A DNA stretch of 64,000 nucleotides from Gemmatimonas aurantiaca (GCF_037190085.1 NZ_JBBCJO010000012.1:248001-312000); one strand, 5' to 3'. Numbered from the stretch's first letter, positions 1-9,853 are shown. The notes: generated from the letters alone by a model not told the origin. A program made the numbers and translations.

Positions 1-871
1 CGATCAGCGGGACAGCGACGGCCGCATCTCCCGACGTTCCGGACCCGTGACGCACCGCATTTTCCAGCAGCGGTTGCAGGAGCAGCGTGGGCACCAGCAC
101 GTCGAACGCCTGCGATTCCACCTGCTGCTCGAAGCGCAGGGTATCCGCAAAGCGCGCCGTCATGATGCTGCTCCAGAGTTCGGCCGTTGCCAGTTCCTCA
201 CGCAAAGTGACCAGACCCGCCGAACTGTCGAGCGTCCGGCGGAGCAGACGCGACAGACGGTGCAGCATGCGATCGGCAACGGTGACGTCCTCGTACATCA
301 CGCCCGAAATGGTATTGAGCGCGTTGAACAGGAAGTGCGGTTGCAGCCGGGCTTCCAGGGCGATCAAGCGCGCCTGCGACACCTCGGCTTCGAGCGCCAT
401 GACCTGCAACGCCTGCCGTTGACGCTCGCGCTGCTGATCGAGGAAGGTCACCGCCAGCACGATCACGCCATACCCGAACACGTCGTTGCCCAGCTCCATG
501 AGATAGCGCCACCCCATGGTGCCGTAGTCGTATGCCCCGAGACCGGCCAATGGAAATGCCACGGCCCGCGTGCCCCAGTTCCAGGTCGTGTGCAGCGCCG
601 AATAGACCAGCATCGCCGGCACATGCAGCAGGAACAGCACACCACGTCCACGCAGGACACGGGTGACGCGGGCCACGCCGACCGCCAGCAGCCCCGCCCC
701 CCACGCACCGGTGAGCTCCTCGATGAGCGTGATCTGAAAAGGCTGATCGTGCCCGCGCGTCACGGTATCGAGAAAACGATAGCTGAATGACAGCAGCCCC
801 AGCATCGTCCAGAAGACAGCACCGAATGCCCACGCCTGCCAACGACCGCCGAGCCGCGTCTGGTCGTTCAC
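1..871 (-). CDS. LytS/YehU-type sensor histidine kinase (3' part beyond window)
   Basis: Minus-strand frame entering the window end without a stop; about 290 residues are visible. The N-terminal half has several hydrophobic membrane segments (about residues 12-26, 40-52, 60-78 and 113-128). A short helical linker follows, then the His_kinase motif LQPHFLFNALNTISG at about residue 177, where the His is the phosphoacceptor. Further on LLLQPLLENAVRHG is the N-box of the GHKL ATPase. The G boxes lie outside the window. A GTG at 871 preceded by GGGAG is the chosen start, one base after the stop of the PQQ dehydrogenase gene, so the two are probably co-transcribed. LytS-type kinases normally pair with a LytTR response regulator, which would lie to the left. 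The signal sensed is unknown. Confidence 0.85.
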   Translation of the reverse strand, partial: MNDQTRLGGRWQAWAFGAVFWTMLGLLSFSYRFLDTVTRGHDQPFQITLIEELTGAWGAGLLAVGVARVTRVLRGRGVLFLLHVPAMLVYSALHTTWNWGTRAVAFPLAGLGAYDYGTMGWRYLMELGNDVFGYGVIVLAVTFLDQQRERQRQALQVMALEAEVSQARLIALEARLQPHFLFNALNTISGVMYEDVTVADRMLHRLSRLLRRTLDSSAGLVTLREELATAELWSSIMTARFADTLRFEQQVESQAFDVLVPTLLLQPLLENAVRHGSGTSGDAAVAVPLI

Positions 872-872
872 G

Positions 873-2855
873 TCAACGCGACTCCCGAGGGAGAGCGAAT
901 GCCACGATCGCGTCGCCCGCCCCCCAGGGACCACCACCGCCGGCCGCGATCAGCACATACTGCCGTCCCTCGAAGGCATAGGTCATGGGGGTCGCCTTCC
1001 CACCTGCCGGCAGCGCCCCACGCCACAGCACGTCTCCCGACGCGCTGTCGAAAGCCCGTATGGTGCGATCGATCGAACCGCCCATGAACACCAGACCGCC
1101 GGCCGTGACCAGGGGTCCGCCCAGATTGGGAGACCCCCAGGCTTCGGGAGTCTCCGGTCCACCGTCACGCCGCATGGCCCCGAGTGGCACCTGCCAGCGC
1201 ATCGCCCCATTGTCGAGACTCACCGCCACGAGCGTACCGAACGGCGGCGGCGAACACGGCAGACCGCTGGGAGCAAGCACCATGCGTCGTCGCATCACGT
1301 ACCCCGTGCCTCGCATACGCGTGAACTGATCGTCCGTGCGGCTGCTGGCCATCGCCTTCGGATCATGCAGCGAGTCCGGAATGAGTTGCACGAGCGCCAT
1401 CAGGCGATTGACCGGTACATAGGCCGTGCGCGTCGTGGGATCGATAGCCACTCCACCCCAATGCGCCCCGCCGATGTTGGATGGCAGCATCAGCGTGCCC
1501 TGCAGACTGGGTGGCGTGAAGATGCCTTCGTTGCGCAAGGGCGCAAGGATTTCGCGGCAGGCCATCCGATCGACCTCGGTGACGCCCCACACGCTGTCCA
1601 GTGCGAACGAATGCGGCGACAGGGTGATGGCACTGAAGGGCTGCGTGGGCGATGCGTGTTCACCGGGAACATCCGACCGCGGCACGGCACGTTCCTCCAC
1701 GGGAATGAGCGGCACGCCGGTGCGGCGGTCCAGCACGAACAGCTGCCCGGTTTTGGTGGCCTGCACCACCGCCGGTGTACCGACCCCATTCACGCGCACC
1801 TCGGTCAGCGCCGGCGGTGATGCATTGTCGTAGTCCCACAGATCGTGATGCACGGTCTGGAAATGCCATGCCACGGATCCATCCCGCACACGCAGGGCCA
1901 CCAGGGAATTGGCATACCGATTGTCGCCCGGGCGCTGGGTGCCCACATAGTCGGGCGCCGGACTCGACGTGGGGAGATACACGAGACCGAGCGCCGCATC
2001 ACCGACGATGACCGACCAGACATTGGCGCCGCCGGTGGTGCGCTCGTGTCCCTGCCACGCGGCGCGGTGCGGATCGTTCGCATGCTGCGGAATGGGATCG
2101 AATGTCCACAGCAAACGCCCCGTGCGCACATCGAAGGCCCGCACCTCACCGCTGGCCGGATCAAGGCGAGAGTTGTCGGCAATGGATGATCCGATCACCA
2201 GGACATCGCCGATGACGGCCGGTGGCGATGTCTGCTGATACGCAGGGAACTCGAAGGGCGCCGTGCGAAGTCCCTTGCGCAGATCGACCACGCCGGCCAC
2301 ACCAAAATCGCGGCACGGTGCGCCCGACCGGGCGTCGAGGGCAAAGAGCCGGGCATCGATGCTCACCGCCAGAATGCGTCGCGCGCAGGGGCGTGACGTG
2401 CCGGCGCGCGCGTCCCGCCAGTACGACACGCCACGACTCGTGAAGTCACCATAACCGGCGTTCACCGGCACCCGGGCATCCAAACGCCACCGCTCCGCCC
2501 CGGTGGCCGGATCGAGCGCGAACACCCGCCCCAACGGCGTGCTGACGTACACGGTGCCGTCCACCATGAGTGGCGTCACCTCCAGCGACGGTGGCGCACC
2601 CCGTTCGACTTTTTCGGACAATTCGCCCGTATGAAAGGTCCATGCCGGTATCAGTCGGGCGACGGTGGCGCGGTCGATCTGCGTCAGCGGCGAGTATCGC
2701 TGTCCTCCGGCGTCACCGCCGTACGTTGGCCACTCCACCGGGGGTTTCGACTGGGCGGATAGCCGCGACGCCGATACCATCGATCCGCCGATGAATGTGA
2801 AAGCCACAACGGCGGGAAGAAACGAACAATGACGTGGTCGAAACGATGCGATCAT
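873..2855 (-). CDS. PQQ-dependent (quinoprotein) dehydrogenase
   Basis: 660 residues with a signal peptide (MIASFRPRHC start, cleavage near SRLSAQ). The mature protein opens with EWPTYGGDAGGQRYSPL, the usual first strand of the eight-bladed beta-propeller of glucose/alcohol quinoprotein dehydrogenases. The end has GGSIDRTIRAFDSASGDVLW and YVLIAAGGGGPWG, the typical closing blade. Such periplasmic enzymes oxidise sugars or alcohols and pass electrons to the quinone pool or a cytochrome. The substrate cannot be read from the sequence. There is no N-terminal membrane anchor of the Gcd type and no C-terminal cytochrome c domain. An upstream in-frame extension to 3017 is rejected because it would place 54 Arg-rich residues before the signal peptide. 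Confidence 0.87.
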   Translation of the reverse strand: MIASFRPRHCSFLPAVVAFTFIGGSMVSASRLSAQSKPPVEWPTYGGDAGGQRYSPLTQIDRATVARLIPAWTFHTGELSEKVERGAPPSLEVTPLMVDGTVYVSTPLGRVFALDPATGAERWRLDARVPVNAGYGDFTSRGVSYWRDARAGTSRPCARRILAVSIDARLFALDARSGAPCRDFGVAGVVDLRKGLRTAPFEFPAYQQTSPPAVIGDVLVIGSSIADNSRLDPASGEVRAFDVRTGRLLWTFDPIPQHANDPHRAAWQGHERTTGGANVWSVIVGDAALGLVYLPTSSPAPDYVGTQRPGDNRYANSLVALRVRDGSVAWHFQTVHHDLWDYDNASPPALTEVRVNGVGTPAVVQATKTGQLFVLDRRTGVPLIPVEERAVPRSDVPGEHASPTQPFSAITLSPHSFALDSVWGVTEVDRMACREILAPLRNEGIFTPPSLQGTLMLPSNIGGAHWGGVAIDPTTRTAYVPVNRLMALVQLIPDSLHDPKAMASSRTDDQFTRMRGTGYVMRRRMVLAPSGLPCSPPPFGTLVAVSLDNGAMRWQVPLGAMRRDGGPETPEAWGSPNLGGPLVTAGGLVFMGGSIDRTIRAFDSASGDVLWRGALPAGGKATPMTYAFEGRQYVLIAAGGGGPWGAGDAIVAFALPRESR

Positions 2856-3022
2856 GAAGGCTCCGGCAGAACGGGAAGTGCCGCAGATTGTCCGTGTTGC
2901 GCCGCGATCCCAAGGATACCGTGCCGGACGGGACCGTCGGCGTGTCCAGCGGGATTCGGAGCCATCCTCCGTCGACCGTGATACCTTGTGCACATGCCTC
3001 CCTACACATCTCATCACGCATC

Positions 3023-3877
3023 ATGAACCAGGAGAGAGCAACACCTGATCAGACCGCGGTGCGCACCGCCTTGTGGCGCGCACTGCATGTCGAAGTCGAT
3101 CCATTGCCTCATGTGTTCGAGGATCGGGTCGGCCTCGTTCTCGCCGCTCCCGATGCGGAGTGGCAGAGTCGTCCGGACATGGGTCCCTTCACACGACCGT
3201 TTCGCGCCTCCATTCTGGCACGGGCGCGTTTCGTCGAAGACTTCGTCATGAAGCAAGCGGAACAGGGTGTCCAACAGTATGTCATCCTGGGTGCGGGGCT
3301 GGACACCTTCGTTCAGCGTCGACCGGAGCTGGCGACCCATATGCACGTCTTCGAAATCGACCAGCCGGGACCGCAGGCGTGGAAACATCAACGCCTCCTC
3401 GAACTCGGCTTCGGCGTCCCGCCACATCTGCACTTCGTACCGGTCGATTTCGAGGCCGGCGATCGGTGGTGGGAGCGTCTCATGGCCGCGGGGTTCGACC
3501 CCGTACGTCCCGCAGTGGTGGCGTCGACTGGCGTGAGCATGTATCTCACCCGCACCGCGATCACGACCACGTTGCAACACATCGCGTCGCTCGCGCCGGG
3601 CACGACACTCGTGATGTCGTTCATGCTTCCGCCGGGTCGATTGGCACCCGATATACGAATCGGTGTCGAGCGCGCAATGGAGGGGGCACGGGCCAGCGGC
3701 ACGCCCTTCATCAGCTTCTTCATGCCCGACGAGATCATGGACCTTGCCCGCGACGCGGGATTCTCGACCGTTGGTCATGTGTCGGCAGCGGAACTCGCCG
3801 CGCGTTATTTCGCCGACAGAACCGATGGCCTGCGCCCACCTGACAATTCGGAAGAGTTGCTGGTGGCGACGGTGTAG
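3023..3877 (+). CDS. LCMT-family class I SAM-dependent methyltransferase
   Basis: 284 residues. YVILGAGLDTFVQRRPEL near residue 85 is the SAM-binding motif I of the leucine carboxyl methyltransferase (Ppm1/LCMT, PF04072) family. VFEIDQPG follows as the acidic strand and STGVSMYLT as the later core motif. In bacteria this family contains many O-methyltransferases of unknown substrate, some in polyketide pathways. The ATG at 3023 is preferred over an in-frame start at 2888 because the family begins soon after this point and the earlier part overlaps the upstream region of the divergent PQQ gene. No partner gene suggests a substrate. Confidence 0.83.
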   Translation: MNQERATPDQTAVRTALWRALHVEVDPLPHVFEDRVGLVLAAPDAEWQSRPDMGPFTRPFRASILARARFVEDFVMKQAEQGVQQYVILGAGLDTFVQRRPELATHMHVFEIDQPGPQAWKHQRLLELGFGVPPHLHFVPVDFEAGDRWWERLMAAGFDPVRPAVVASTGVSMYLTRTAITTTLQHIASLAPGTTLVMSFMLPPGRLAPDIRIGVERAMEGARASGTPFISFFMPDEIMDLARDAGFSTVGHVSAAELAARYFADRTDGLRPPDNSEELLVATV

Positions 3878-3944
3878 CGCATGAACGGCTGACGTACCCG
3901 ACGGCGGCTCTGCCGGCGTGCTTCTCCGGCGTCCTCCTGGTCTC

Positions 3945-4373
3945 TCAGCGCAACCGATTCTCGTCTTCTTCACCGGCGTCGAGGCGCGCACGCGCTTCGG
4001 CCTGGGCGAGTCGTTCCGCACGACCTCCGGCAACATAGAGCGCCGCGAATGTGCCGACAGCCGCCACGGCAGAGATCGGCCACATTCCCAGCAGGAATGT
4101 CAGCAGTCCCCGGGGCAGGGTCGCCAGCAACGCGACCAATGTCGCGCACGTCGCCAGCCCCACGGCGGTGTTGCCCTGACGGCGATAGAGCAGAAACGCC
4201 CAGGGTAGGAGACCAAGGGTCGCACCGGCAAACACTGCGACGCCGTATTTGAGCAGTTCTCTTCCAAAGAGCAGTTCCTTTCCAAGTCCGAATCGAAAGG
4301 AGAGCAACGGCACCGCCAGGACGGCGATCCAGAACACGAGAGTGATGATTACCCGACGGGAAGACAATGACAT
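3945..4373 (-). CDS. Small integral membrane protein of unknown function
   Basis: 142 residues with four hydrophobic stretches (about residues 7-24, 42-63, 70-92 and 94-115) and a charged C-terminal tail rich in Ala, Arg and Glu (LAQAEARARLDAGEEDENRLR is the end). I recognise no family. It is divergent from the BlaI-type gene with about 190 bases between them and convergent with the methyltransferase gene. Base composition and codon use match the neighbours, and the clear membrane pattern supports a real gene. Confidence 0.62.
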   Translation of the reverse strand: MSLSSRRVIITLVFWIAVLAVPLLSFRFGLGKELLFGRELLKYGVAVFAGATLGLLPWAFLLYRRQGNTAVGLATCATLVALLATLPRGLLTFLLGMWPISAVAAVGTFAALYVAGGRAERLAQAEARARLDAGEEDENRLR

Positions 4374-4548
4374 GGCACATCGCGGTGAAATCGTGATGGA
4401 GCAGCATGATGCCCTATGACTCTGCGATGCCGACAGTATCGCGTCCCGTCCGCGGTTTCGCGAATTGCCGGGCCGACACCAATGTGTGTCGGACGCCGTA
4501 GGTGTTCCCGTTTCCCCCGTTCCCCCCGTTTCCGGCGGCTTCGGTCTC

Positions 4549-4577
4549 TTGACAGGCTTCTACTACACATGTAGAAC
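4549..4577 (+). promoter_or_regulatory. Promoter of the BlaI/M56 operon
   Basis: TTGACA at 4549-4554 is a perfect -35 box. Seventeen bases later TAGAAC (4572-4577) matches 4 of 6 bases of the -10 consensus. The start codon of the regulator is 30 bases downstream. The -10 region lies inside the palindrome at 4561-4590, so a repressor bound there would block RNA polymerase. Inferred from sequence only. Confidence 0.6.
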
Positions 4578-4590
4578 TACATGTGTCGTA
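4561..4590. promoter_or_regulatory. Palindromic operator, probably autoregulatory BlaI-type site
   Basis: A 30-bp near-perfect inverted repeat centred at 4575/4576. The left half reads TACTACACATGTAG and the right half CTACATGTGTCGTA, with one mismatch pair per arm and an A/A centre. The left half contains TACACATGTA, which fits the TACANNTGTA box bound by CopY/BlaI/MecI repressors. It overlaps the -10 box of the promoter driving the BlaI-type gene 17 bases downstream. Confidence 0.72.
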
Positions 4591-4606
4591 AAACTCCGGG
4601 GCTTCC

Positions 4607-4999
4607 ATGTCAGAGCAGCACAACTTCACGGCACTGCAACTGGCCATTCTCCGCGTGCTCTGGGCGCGCGGTGAAGCCACGGTCGTCGAAATCTGGGAAG
4701 CGCTGCACGACGAGCGCGGGTTGGCCCAGACCACGCTGGCGACCATGCTGTCCCGTCTCGAAAAACGCGGCGCGGTCGCACATCGCACGAGTGCGCGGCA
4801 ATTCGTGTATCGCGCCCTGATCACCGAGGACGCGGCGCGCCACTCCATGGTCAGCGAGTTCACTGCCCGCCTCTTCGAGGGAGACGTGCCAGCGCTCGTG
4901 AGTCATCTGCTCACCGCGCAGGACATCACACCCGGTGATCGTGAGCGCATTCGCGCCATGCTCGATGCCGCGACACCTCACCCGGAGGACACCGAGTAA
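4607..4999 (+). CDS. BlaI/MecI/CopY-family transcriptional repressor
   Basis: 130 residues. The winged-helix domain covers about residues 5-80: LQLAILRVLWARGEATVVE opens it, the recognition helix contains TTLATMLSRLEKRG, and the wing has RQFVYRAL. The C-terminal helices (ALVSHLL) form the dimer interface. The family binds TACA-type palindromes and is cleaved, or made cleavable, by a partner BlaR1-type M56 protease. The partner gene starts on the last base of this gene's stop codon (TAATG), so the two are translationally coupled. The palindrome 17 bases upstream suggests autoregulation. Confidence 0.9.
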   Translation: MSEQHNFTALQLAILRVLWARGEATVVEIWEALHDERGLAQTTLATMLSRLEKRGAVAHRTSARQFVYRALITEDAARHSMVSEFTARLFEGDVPALVSHLLTAQDITPGDRERIRAMLDAATPHPEDTE

Positions 5000-6972
5000 T
5001 GGAATCGATCGTCACGACGGCACTCGCCTGGTTGCTGACCTACGCGATCCACAGCTCGGCGCTCCTGGGTATCACCTGGCTGTTGGCGCGGTGGGGGCGG
5101 CTTTCCATCGGTACGATGGACTTCCTCTGGAAACTCGCGCTCGTTGGAGGGTTGCTCACGACGCCCGTGCAGATGGCCCTGCATGTGAGTCCATCCGGAT
5201 CGTTTTTGCTGCTCACACCTTCACACACGACACTCGGCGCGGTATCCGTCGAATCGGAACTCAACAACGCGGGACGCCGTGAGCACTTCGTGGCCGAGGC
5301 GCGGGCGCCCCTGCCGGCAGGCATCGCAACCCCTGCCGTTGCCGGGATGTCTGCCTCGTCCCCTGCATCGTCAAAGGCCCCATCTGCCTCCCCACTCGCA
5401 TCATTACTCGCATCATTCTCCTCACGGACGATCGCATCGGCCCTCGTGGGGATATGGGCGCTCGTTGCGCTGACGCTGGTGCTGATGTACGTGGCGCGCC
5501 GCCTGCTGCTGGCCGGTCGGCTGGCGAACCGTCAGCAGGTCACGAGCGGTGCCCTCCCCGACATGCTCGCCACGCTGCGCCGCACCGTGCGATTCCGGTC
5601 GCCTGTGAGGCTCACATCGGTGAACACCATTGCGAGTCCGGTCGCACTCGGTCTGCATGAGATCTGCGTACCCGAGGCGGCGCTCACCGAACTCACCGCG
5701 GACGAGCAGCGCGGCATGCTGGCACACGAACTGGCCCATCTGGCGCGCCGCGATCCTCTCTGGCTCGATCTCGCCTCGTTGATGGAGCGGATCTTCTTCT
5801 TCCAGCCGCTCAATCGTCTCGCCCGTCGGGAGCTCCAGCGCAATGCGGAGTTTCTCTGTGACGACTGGGCAGCGGAACGCACCGGCTCGGGGCTGCCGCT
5901 GGCGCATTGCCTGGCACGTGTCGCGGACTGGATCGAAGCCTCGCCCCTGGGCGTGCCCGTGGCCGGCATGGCGGAGCAGCGATCGCTGCTGGTGACGCGT
6001 ATCGCCCGGCTCATCGAAGGTCGACGGGCCAGTCTACCCATGTCACGCGTCCTCACCGTGGCGATTGGCACGGTGCTGCTCTCTGCCATCGTAGCCGCGA
6101 TGCCAGGTGTGCGCGGTATCGCGACGCCCTCATCGCGTGCAGGCGAACCCACCACGCCGGAATCGATGGAGCCGCAGGTCATCGTGGGAAGGAGCGTGGA
6201 CGTCACCGCGGACACCACAAATGACAGCGCGAACGATGCGACGGACCGCGAGCAGGAGTTCGACACGTCGGACGATCAGGATGATGCGCACGACGCAGCC
6301 GATGTTGCCGATGTTGCCGATCCGACGATCGTGGCCGCACTCATCGAACGTCTGCAGGACACTGAAGCCAGCGTTCGCGCTGCGGCCGCCACTTCATTGG
6401 GCAGCCTGGGCAGCGTGACCGCGGTTCCCGCCCTGCTGGCCATTGCCGGTGACCGGAGCAGCGACGTGCGTTCGGCCGTGGCCGAGGCGCAGGGCCACCT
6501 CGGCGATGCGCGTGCCGTGCCGACACTCACCCGCATGCTGAGCGATTCTTCGGCGCGCGTACGCGAGCATGCGGCCGAGGCGCTGGGTTATATGTCCGAG
6601 GGAAACTTCGGCACCTCGTTGCTGAGGTTGCTCGGCGACCCGATTGCCAGTGTGCGTGTGGCCGCTCTCGAATCACTCACGAAACATCGGATCCTCATCC
6701 CCGCACGCGATCTGACGACGCTGCTGGCCGACACATCGGCCGGTGTCCGTCGATCGGCGCTCGAATATGCGGAACGGACCCCATCGTTGGCCAAAGTCAC
6801 CATCATCCGTCGACTGCTCGACGATGGCAACGCGCGGGTCCGTCAACAGGCCGTGGAGGCACTGGCCGGTTTCCGCAGCGCGGAAGCGCGCACCGCACTC
6901 CGCGAAGCACTGGCCTCTCCCGATCCAGCCGTGCGTCGCGAAGCCGCCGAAGCGCTGGGCGAACGACCGTAG
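4999..6972 (+). CDS. M56 (BlaR1-type) membrane metallopeptidase with C-terminal HEAT repeats
   Basis: 657 residues. Membrane helices lie at about 5-30, 40-60 and 145-170, then the zinc motif HELAH at 243-247 with EFLCDDWAAE downstream as the third-ligand region, then another helix near 350-370. A very acidic linker (about 395-440, many Asp) joins to about seven HEAT repeats (EASVRAAAATSLGSLG and similar units) up to the end. Classical BlaR1 carries a penicillin-binding sensor domain at the C-terminus; here HEAT repeats take its place, so the ligand is probably a protein or other macromolecule. The protease domain predicts cleavage of the coupled BlaI-type repressor. Overlaps the upstream stop codon by one base. 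Confidence 0.86.
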   Translation: MESIVTTALAWLLTYAIHSSALLGITWLLARWGRLSIGTMDFLWKLALVGGLLTTPVQMALHVSPSGSFLLLTPSHTTLGAVSVESELNNAGRREHFVAEARAPLPAGIATPAVAGMSASSPASSKAPSASPLASLLASFSSRTIASALVGIWALVALTLVLMYVARRLLLAGRLANRQQVTSGALPDMLATLRRTVRFRSPVRLTSVNTIASPVALGLHEICVPEAALTELTADEQRGMLAHELAHLARRDPLWLDLASLMERIFFFQPLNRLARRELQRNAEFLCDDWAAERTGSGLPLAHCLARVADWIEASPLGVPVAGMAEQRSLLVTRIARLIEGRRASLPMSRVLTVAIGTVLLSAIVAAMPGVRGIATPSSRAGEPTTPESMEPQVIVGRSVDVTADTTNDSANDATDREQEFDTSDDQDDAHDAADVADVADPTIVAALIERLQDTEASVRAAAATSLGSLGSVTAVPALLAIAGDRSSDVRSAVAEAQGHLGDARAVPTLTRMLSDSSARVREHAAEALGYMSEGNFGTSLLRLLGDPIASVRVAALESLTKHRILIPARDLTTLLADTSAGVRRSALEYAERTPSLAKVTIIRRLLDDGNARVRQQAVEALAGFRSAEARTALREALASPDPAVRREAAEALGERP

Positions 6973-6995
6973 ACGTGCTCCCCTCCTCCCTCTCC

Positions 6996-9680
6996 ATGTC
7001 GAATCTCTTCATGCGCACGGCCGCGCTGCTCGCGGCGTTGACCACTGTGGTCGGCTCAGACGTCACCGCGCAGCCGGGCGGACCGTCGTCGCCGTCGCCG
7101 GTGGCCCCCGCGCGGCCCGCACCGTTGTCGTTCATTCGCGAGCCAGGCCGCGCCGAAGCCATGCGCACGGACATGAGCATCCACCTCGATGGCCGATTGG
7201 ATGAAGCCGCCTGGCAGACGGCGCGCTACGTGACCGGTCTCACGCAGCGTGAGCCCAATGAAGGAGCCGCGGCCTCGGATTCCACGCGCGTGGCGTTCGT
7301 ATACGACGATCAGGCGCTGTATATCGGCGCCCGCATGAACAGCAGTCACCCCGAAAGCATCCGGCCGCTCGTGGCCCGACGCGACAAGGAAGGCAGTGCC
7401 GAACAGCTCATTCTCTCGTTCGATACCTTCGGCGATCGTCGCACGGCGTACACCTTCTCTGTGACATCGGGCGGTGTCCGGGTCGACTACTATCACGGAT
7501 CGGATTTCGAGAACTCGCGCGACTATACGTTCGATCCGGTGTGGCAGGTGCGAACGACCGTGGACGCGGAGGGTTGGACAGCCGAGATGCGCATTCCGTT
7601 TTCGCAATTGCGTTTCTCGGCGGCCGACGAACAGACGTGGGGCATCAACATCGTGCGTCTGATTCCGGAGCGCAACGAATCGGCCTACTGGATGCTCGTG
7701 CGGCGCAGCGAGACCGGCTGGTCTTCACGCATGGGGCAGTTGACGGGGCTCAAAGGGCTGCGCTCCCGGCAGCGCATCGAAGTGTTGCCGTACGTGGCCA
7801 GCGACACACGCACGAAGAGCGCGGTGAACCCGGCCAACCCCTTCGATGCGAAACAGCGCAATGAAGTGCGGGCCGGCGCCGACCTGAAGGTGGGCCTGGG
7901 GCCGAACGCCACGCTCGAAGCCACCATCAATCCCGACTTCGGCCAGGTGGAGGCCGATCCGGCCGTGGTGAATCTCTCGGCGTTCGAGGTGTTCTTCGAC
8001 GAGCGCCGGCCGTTCTTCACGGAGGGCACACAACTGCTCAACGCCCGCGGCAACTTCTACTCCCGGCGCATCGGCGCACCGCCGCCACTCAATCCGGGTG
8101 GAACCTACGCCGACGTTCCACACAACACCACGATTCTCGGGGCGGCAAAGGTGTCGGGCCGCCTGCCATCGAAGTTGTCCTTTGCCGGACTGACTGCCCT
8201 CAGCGCGCAGGAGAACGCGCAGGTGATCGACGCCGGCCAGCAGATCCCACGCGAGGTGGAAGTGGCGCCGCGCACGCTCTACGGCGTGGGGGTGGTACAG
8301 CAGGAATTCGGGAAGGATGGGTCGACCGCCTATGCCATGTTCACCGGGGTCGAACGCAATCTGAAAGACGGCACGCCAGCTCAGCGCGCCCTCGCGGAGC
8401 GGGCATACAGTGGCCTGGCGGATACCCGTCTCCGATGGGCCGGCGGCAAGTACGACATGAGCGCCTTTGTCGGCTTCAGTCACATCTCCGGCGATTCACT
8501 GGCCATGCTGGCGCAGCAGCGATCGAGTCGACGCTTCTTTCAGCGTCCCGACGCCCACTATGTCCACGTGGACTCGGGTCTGACGTCCATGAACGGCTAC
8601 ATCGCCGGCATCAATCACAGCAAGATGAGCGGCTCGTGGCTGTGGGACATTGATCTGTCGGCCGAGTCTCCCGGATACGAGATCAACGACGCCGGCCGGC
8701 TGGGTGGCACCGATGATCTGAGTCAGTCGTCGAACCTGCGGTACCGGCAGACCAGACGGGGACGCTACTTCCACAACTGGGATATCGGGCTGTCGCAATA
8801 CGCCGGCTGGAATTTCGGGGGCGTGAACAACTACAGTGGGTTCGAGCTCTACAGCAATCAGACGTTGCGCAATTTCCTGCGGTCGTGGATGAACGTGGGC
8901 ATCGGGTTGCCCGCCACGTCGGACGATCTCACCCGCGGTGGCCCGCTCATGCGCACGTATGGCGAGCATTGGGTGAACGCCGGGATCTCCAGCCGCTCCG
9001 GAGCCCGCACCAGTTGGTCGTTCTCCACGGGCGCATCCACGCGGGGTGATGGCGGCAACTCCGTCAACCTGAATGGCGCACTCACATTGCGGCCGGGGGC
9101 GCGCATGGAGCTCTCCATCACGCCGGCCTTCTCGGGTAACGAGAACGCGCGTCAGTACGTGACCACGCGCTCCGGCGGAACGGCCGCCACATATGGCTCC
9201 CGCTACATCTTCGCCCACGTGGACCAGGTGCAGTACAGCGTCCGGTTCCGTCTCAACTATGCGCTGACGCCGAACCTGACGTTCGAGACCTATGCCGAAC
9301 CGTTCGCCGCCAGCGGACGATATCACGAATACGGAGAGCTGCCCGCGCGTCTGAGTCGGGATCTGCGCACCTACGGGACACAGGGCACCACCATCTCGGC
9401 GCCCGACAGCACCGGGGCGCGCCTGGTCAACGACGGCGCGGCCTACTTCACGCTTCCCGGCAATGACTTCAATCTGCGGTCCTTCCGCAGCAACGCGGTC
9501 ATGCGGTGGGAATGGCGACCCGGGTGCACCCTGTTCGTGGTGTGGCAGCAGGACCGATCCGCAGAGCGGACACCTGGCCTGACCGCGAAACCGGGGGCCC
9601 TGTGGGATGCGCTGCGCGCCGACGGCACACAGGTGATCGCCCTCAAAGCCAGCTACTGGCTGCCGCTGTCCTGGCGATGA
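6996..9680 (+). CDS. DUF5916 protein with CBM9-like domain, outer-membrane barrel
   Basis: 894 residues from the ATG at 6996 (a GTG at 6975 is also possible). A signal peptide (MSNLFMRTAALLAALTTVVG) precedes a Pro/Ala-rich stretch. A carbohydrate-binding family 9-like domain follows, with DGRLDEAAWQTA and YDDQALYIGARM, the usual opening of DUF5916 proteins. The rest has the alternating pattern of a TonB-type or porin-like beta barrel, including FDERRPFFTEGTQLL. Function is unknown; family members are secreted or outer-membrane proteins. It begins close after the M56 gene, so it may be a target of that regulatory pair. Confidence 0.8.
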   Translation: MSNLFMRTAALLAALTTVVGSDVTAQPGGPSSPSPVAPARPAPLSFIREPGRAEAMRTDMSIHLDGRLDEAAWQTARYVTGLTQREPNEGAAASDSTRVAFVYDDQALYIGARMNSSHPESIRPLVARRDKEGSAEQLILSFDTFGDRRTAYTFSVTSGGVRVDYYHGSDFENSRDYTFDPVWQVRTTVDAEGWTAEMRIPFSQLRFSAADEQTWGINIVRLIPERNESAYWMLVRRSETGWSSRMGQLTGLKGLRSRQRIEVLPYVASDTRTKSAVNPANPFDAKQRNEVRAGADLKVGLGPNATLEATINPDFGQVEADPAVVNLSAFEVFFDERRPFFTEGTQLLNARGNFYSRRIGAPPPLNPGGTYADVPHNTTILGAAKVSGRLPSKLSFAGLTALSAQENAQVIDAGQQIPREVEVAPRTLYGVGVVQQEFGKDGSTAYAMFTGVERNLKDGTPAQRALAERAYSGLADTRLRWAGGKYDMSAFVGFSHISGDSLAMLAQQRSSRRFFQRPDAHYVHVDSGLTSMNGYIAGINHSKMSGSWLWDIDLSAESPGYEINDAGRLGGTDDLSQSSNLRYRQTRRGRYFHNWDIGLSQYAGWNFGGVNNYSGFELYSNQTLRNFLRSWMNVGIGLPATSDDLTRGGPLMRTYGEHWVNAGISSRSGARTSWSFSTGASTRGDGGNSVNLNGALTLRPGARMELSITPAFSGNENARQYVTTRSGGTAATYGSRYIFAHVDQVQYSVRFRLNYALTPNLTFETYAEPFAASGRYHEYGELPARLSRDLRTYGTQGTTISAPDSTGARLVNDGAAYFTLPGNDFNLRSFRSNAVMRWEWRPGCTLFVVWQQDRSAERTPGLTAKPGALWDALRADGTQVIALKASYWLPLSWR

Positions 9681-9853
9681 CGGTGTCGGAGCATCGCGGC
9701 GCTCACTTCCGGACGGCCGTCAACACCCGTGCGAAGCTGCCCCCGAGCAACAGACGGATATTCGCGTCGGCGTGTTTGCGCTGCACCGTTGCCTCCACCG
9801 GATTCCCCTGACCTACCGTCCCGTGCCACCGGCGTCCAAAGTCCCGACACCGA

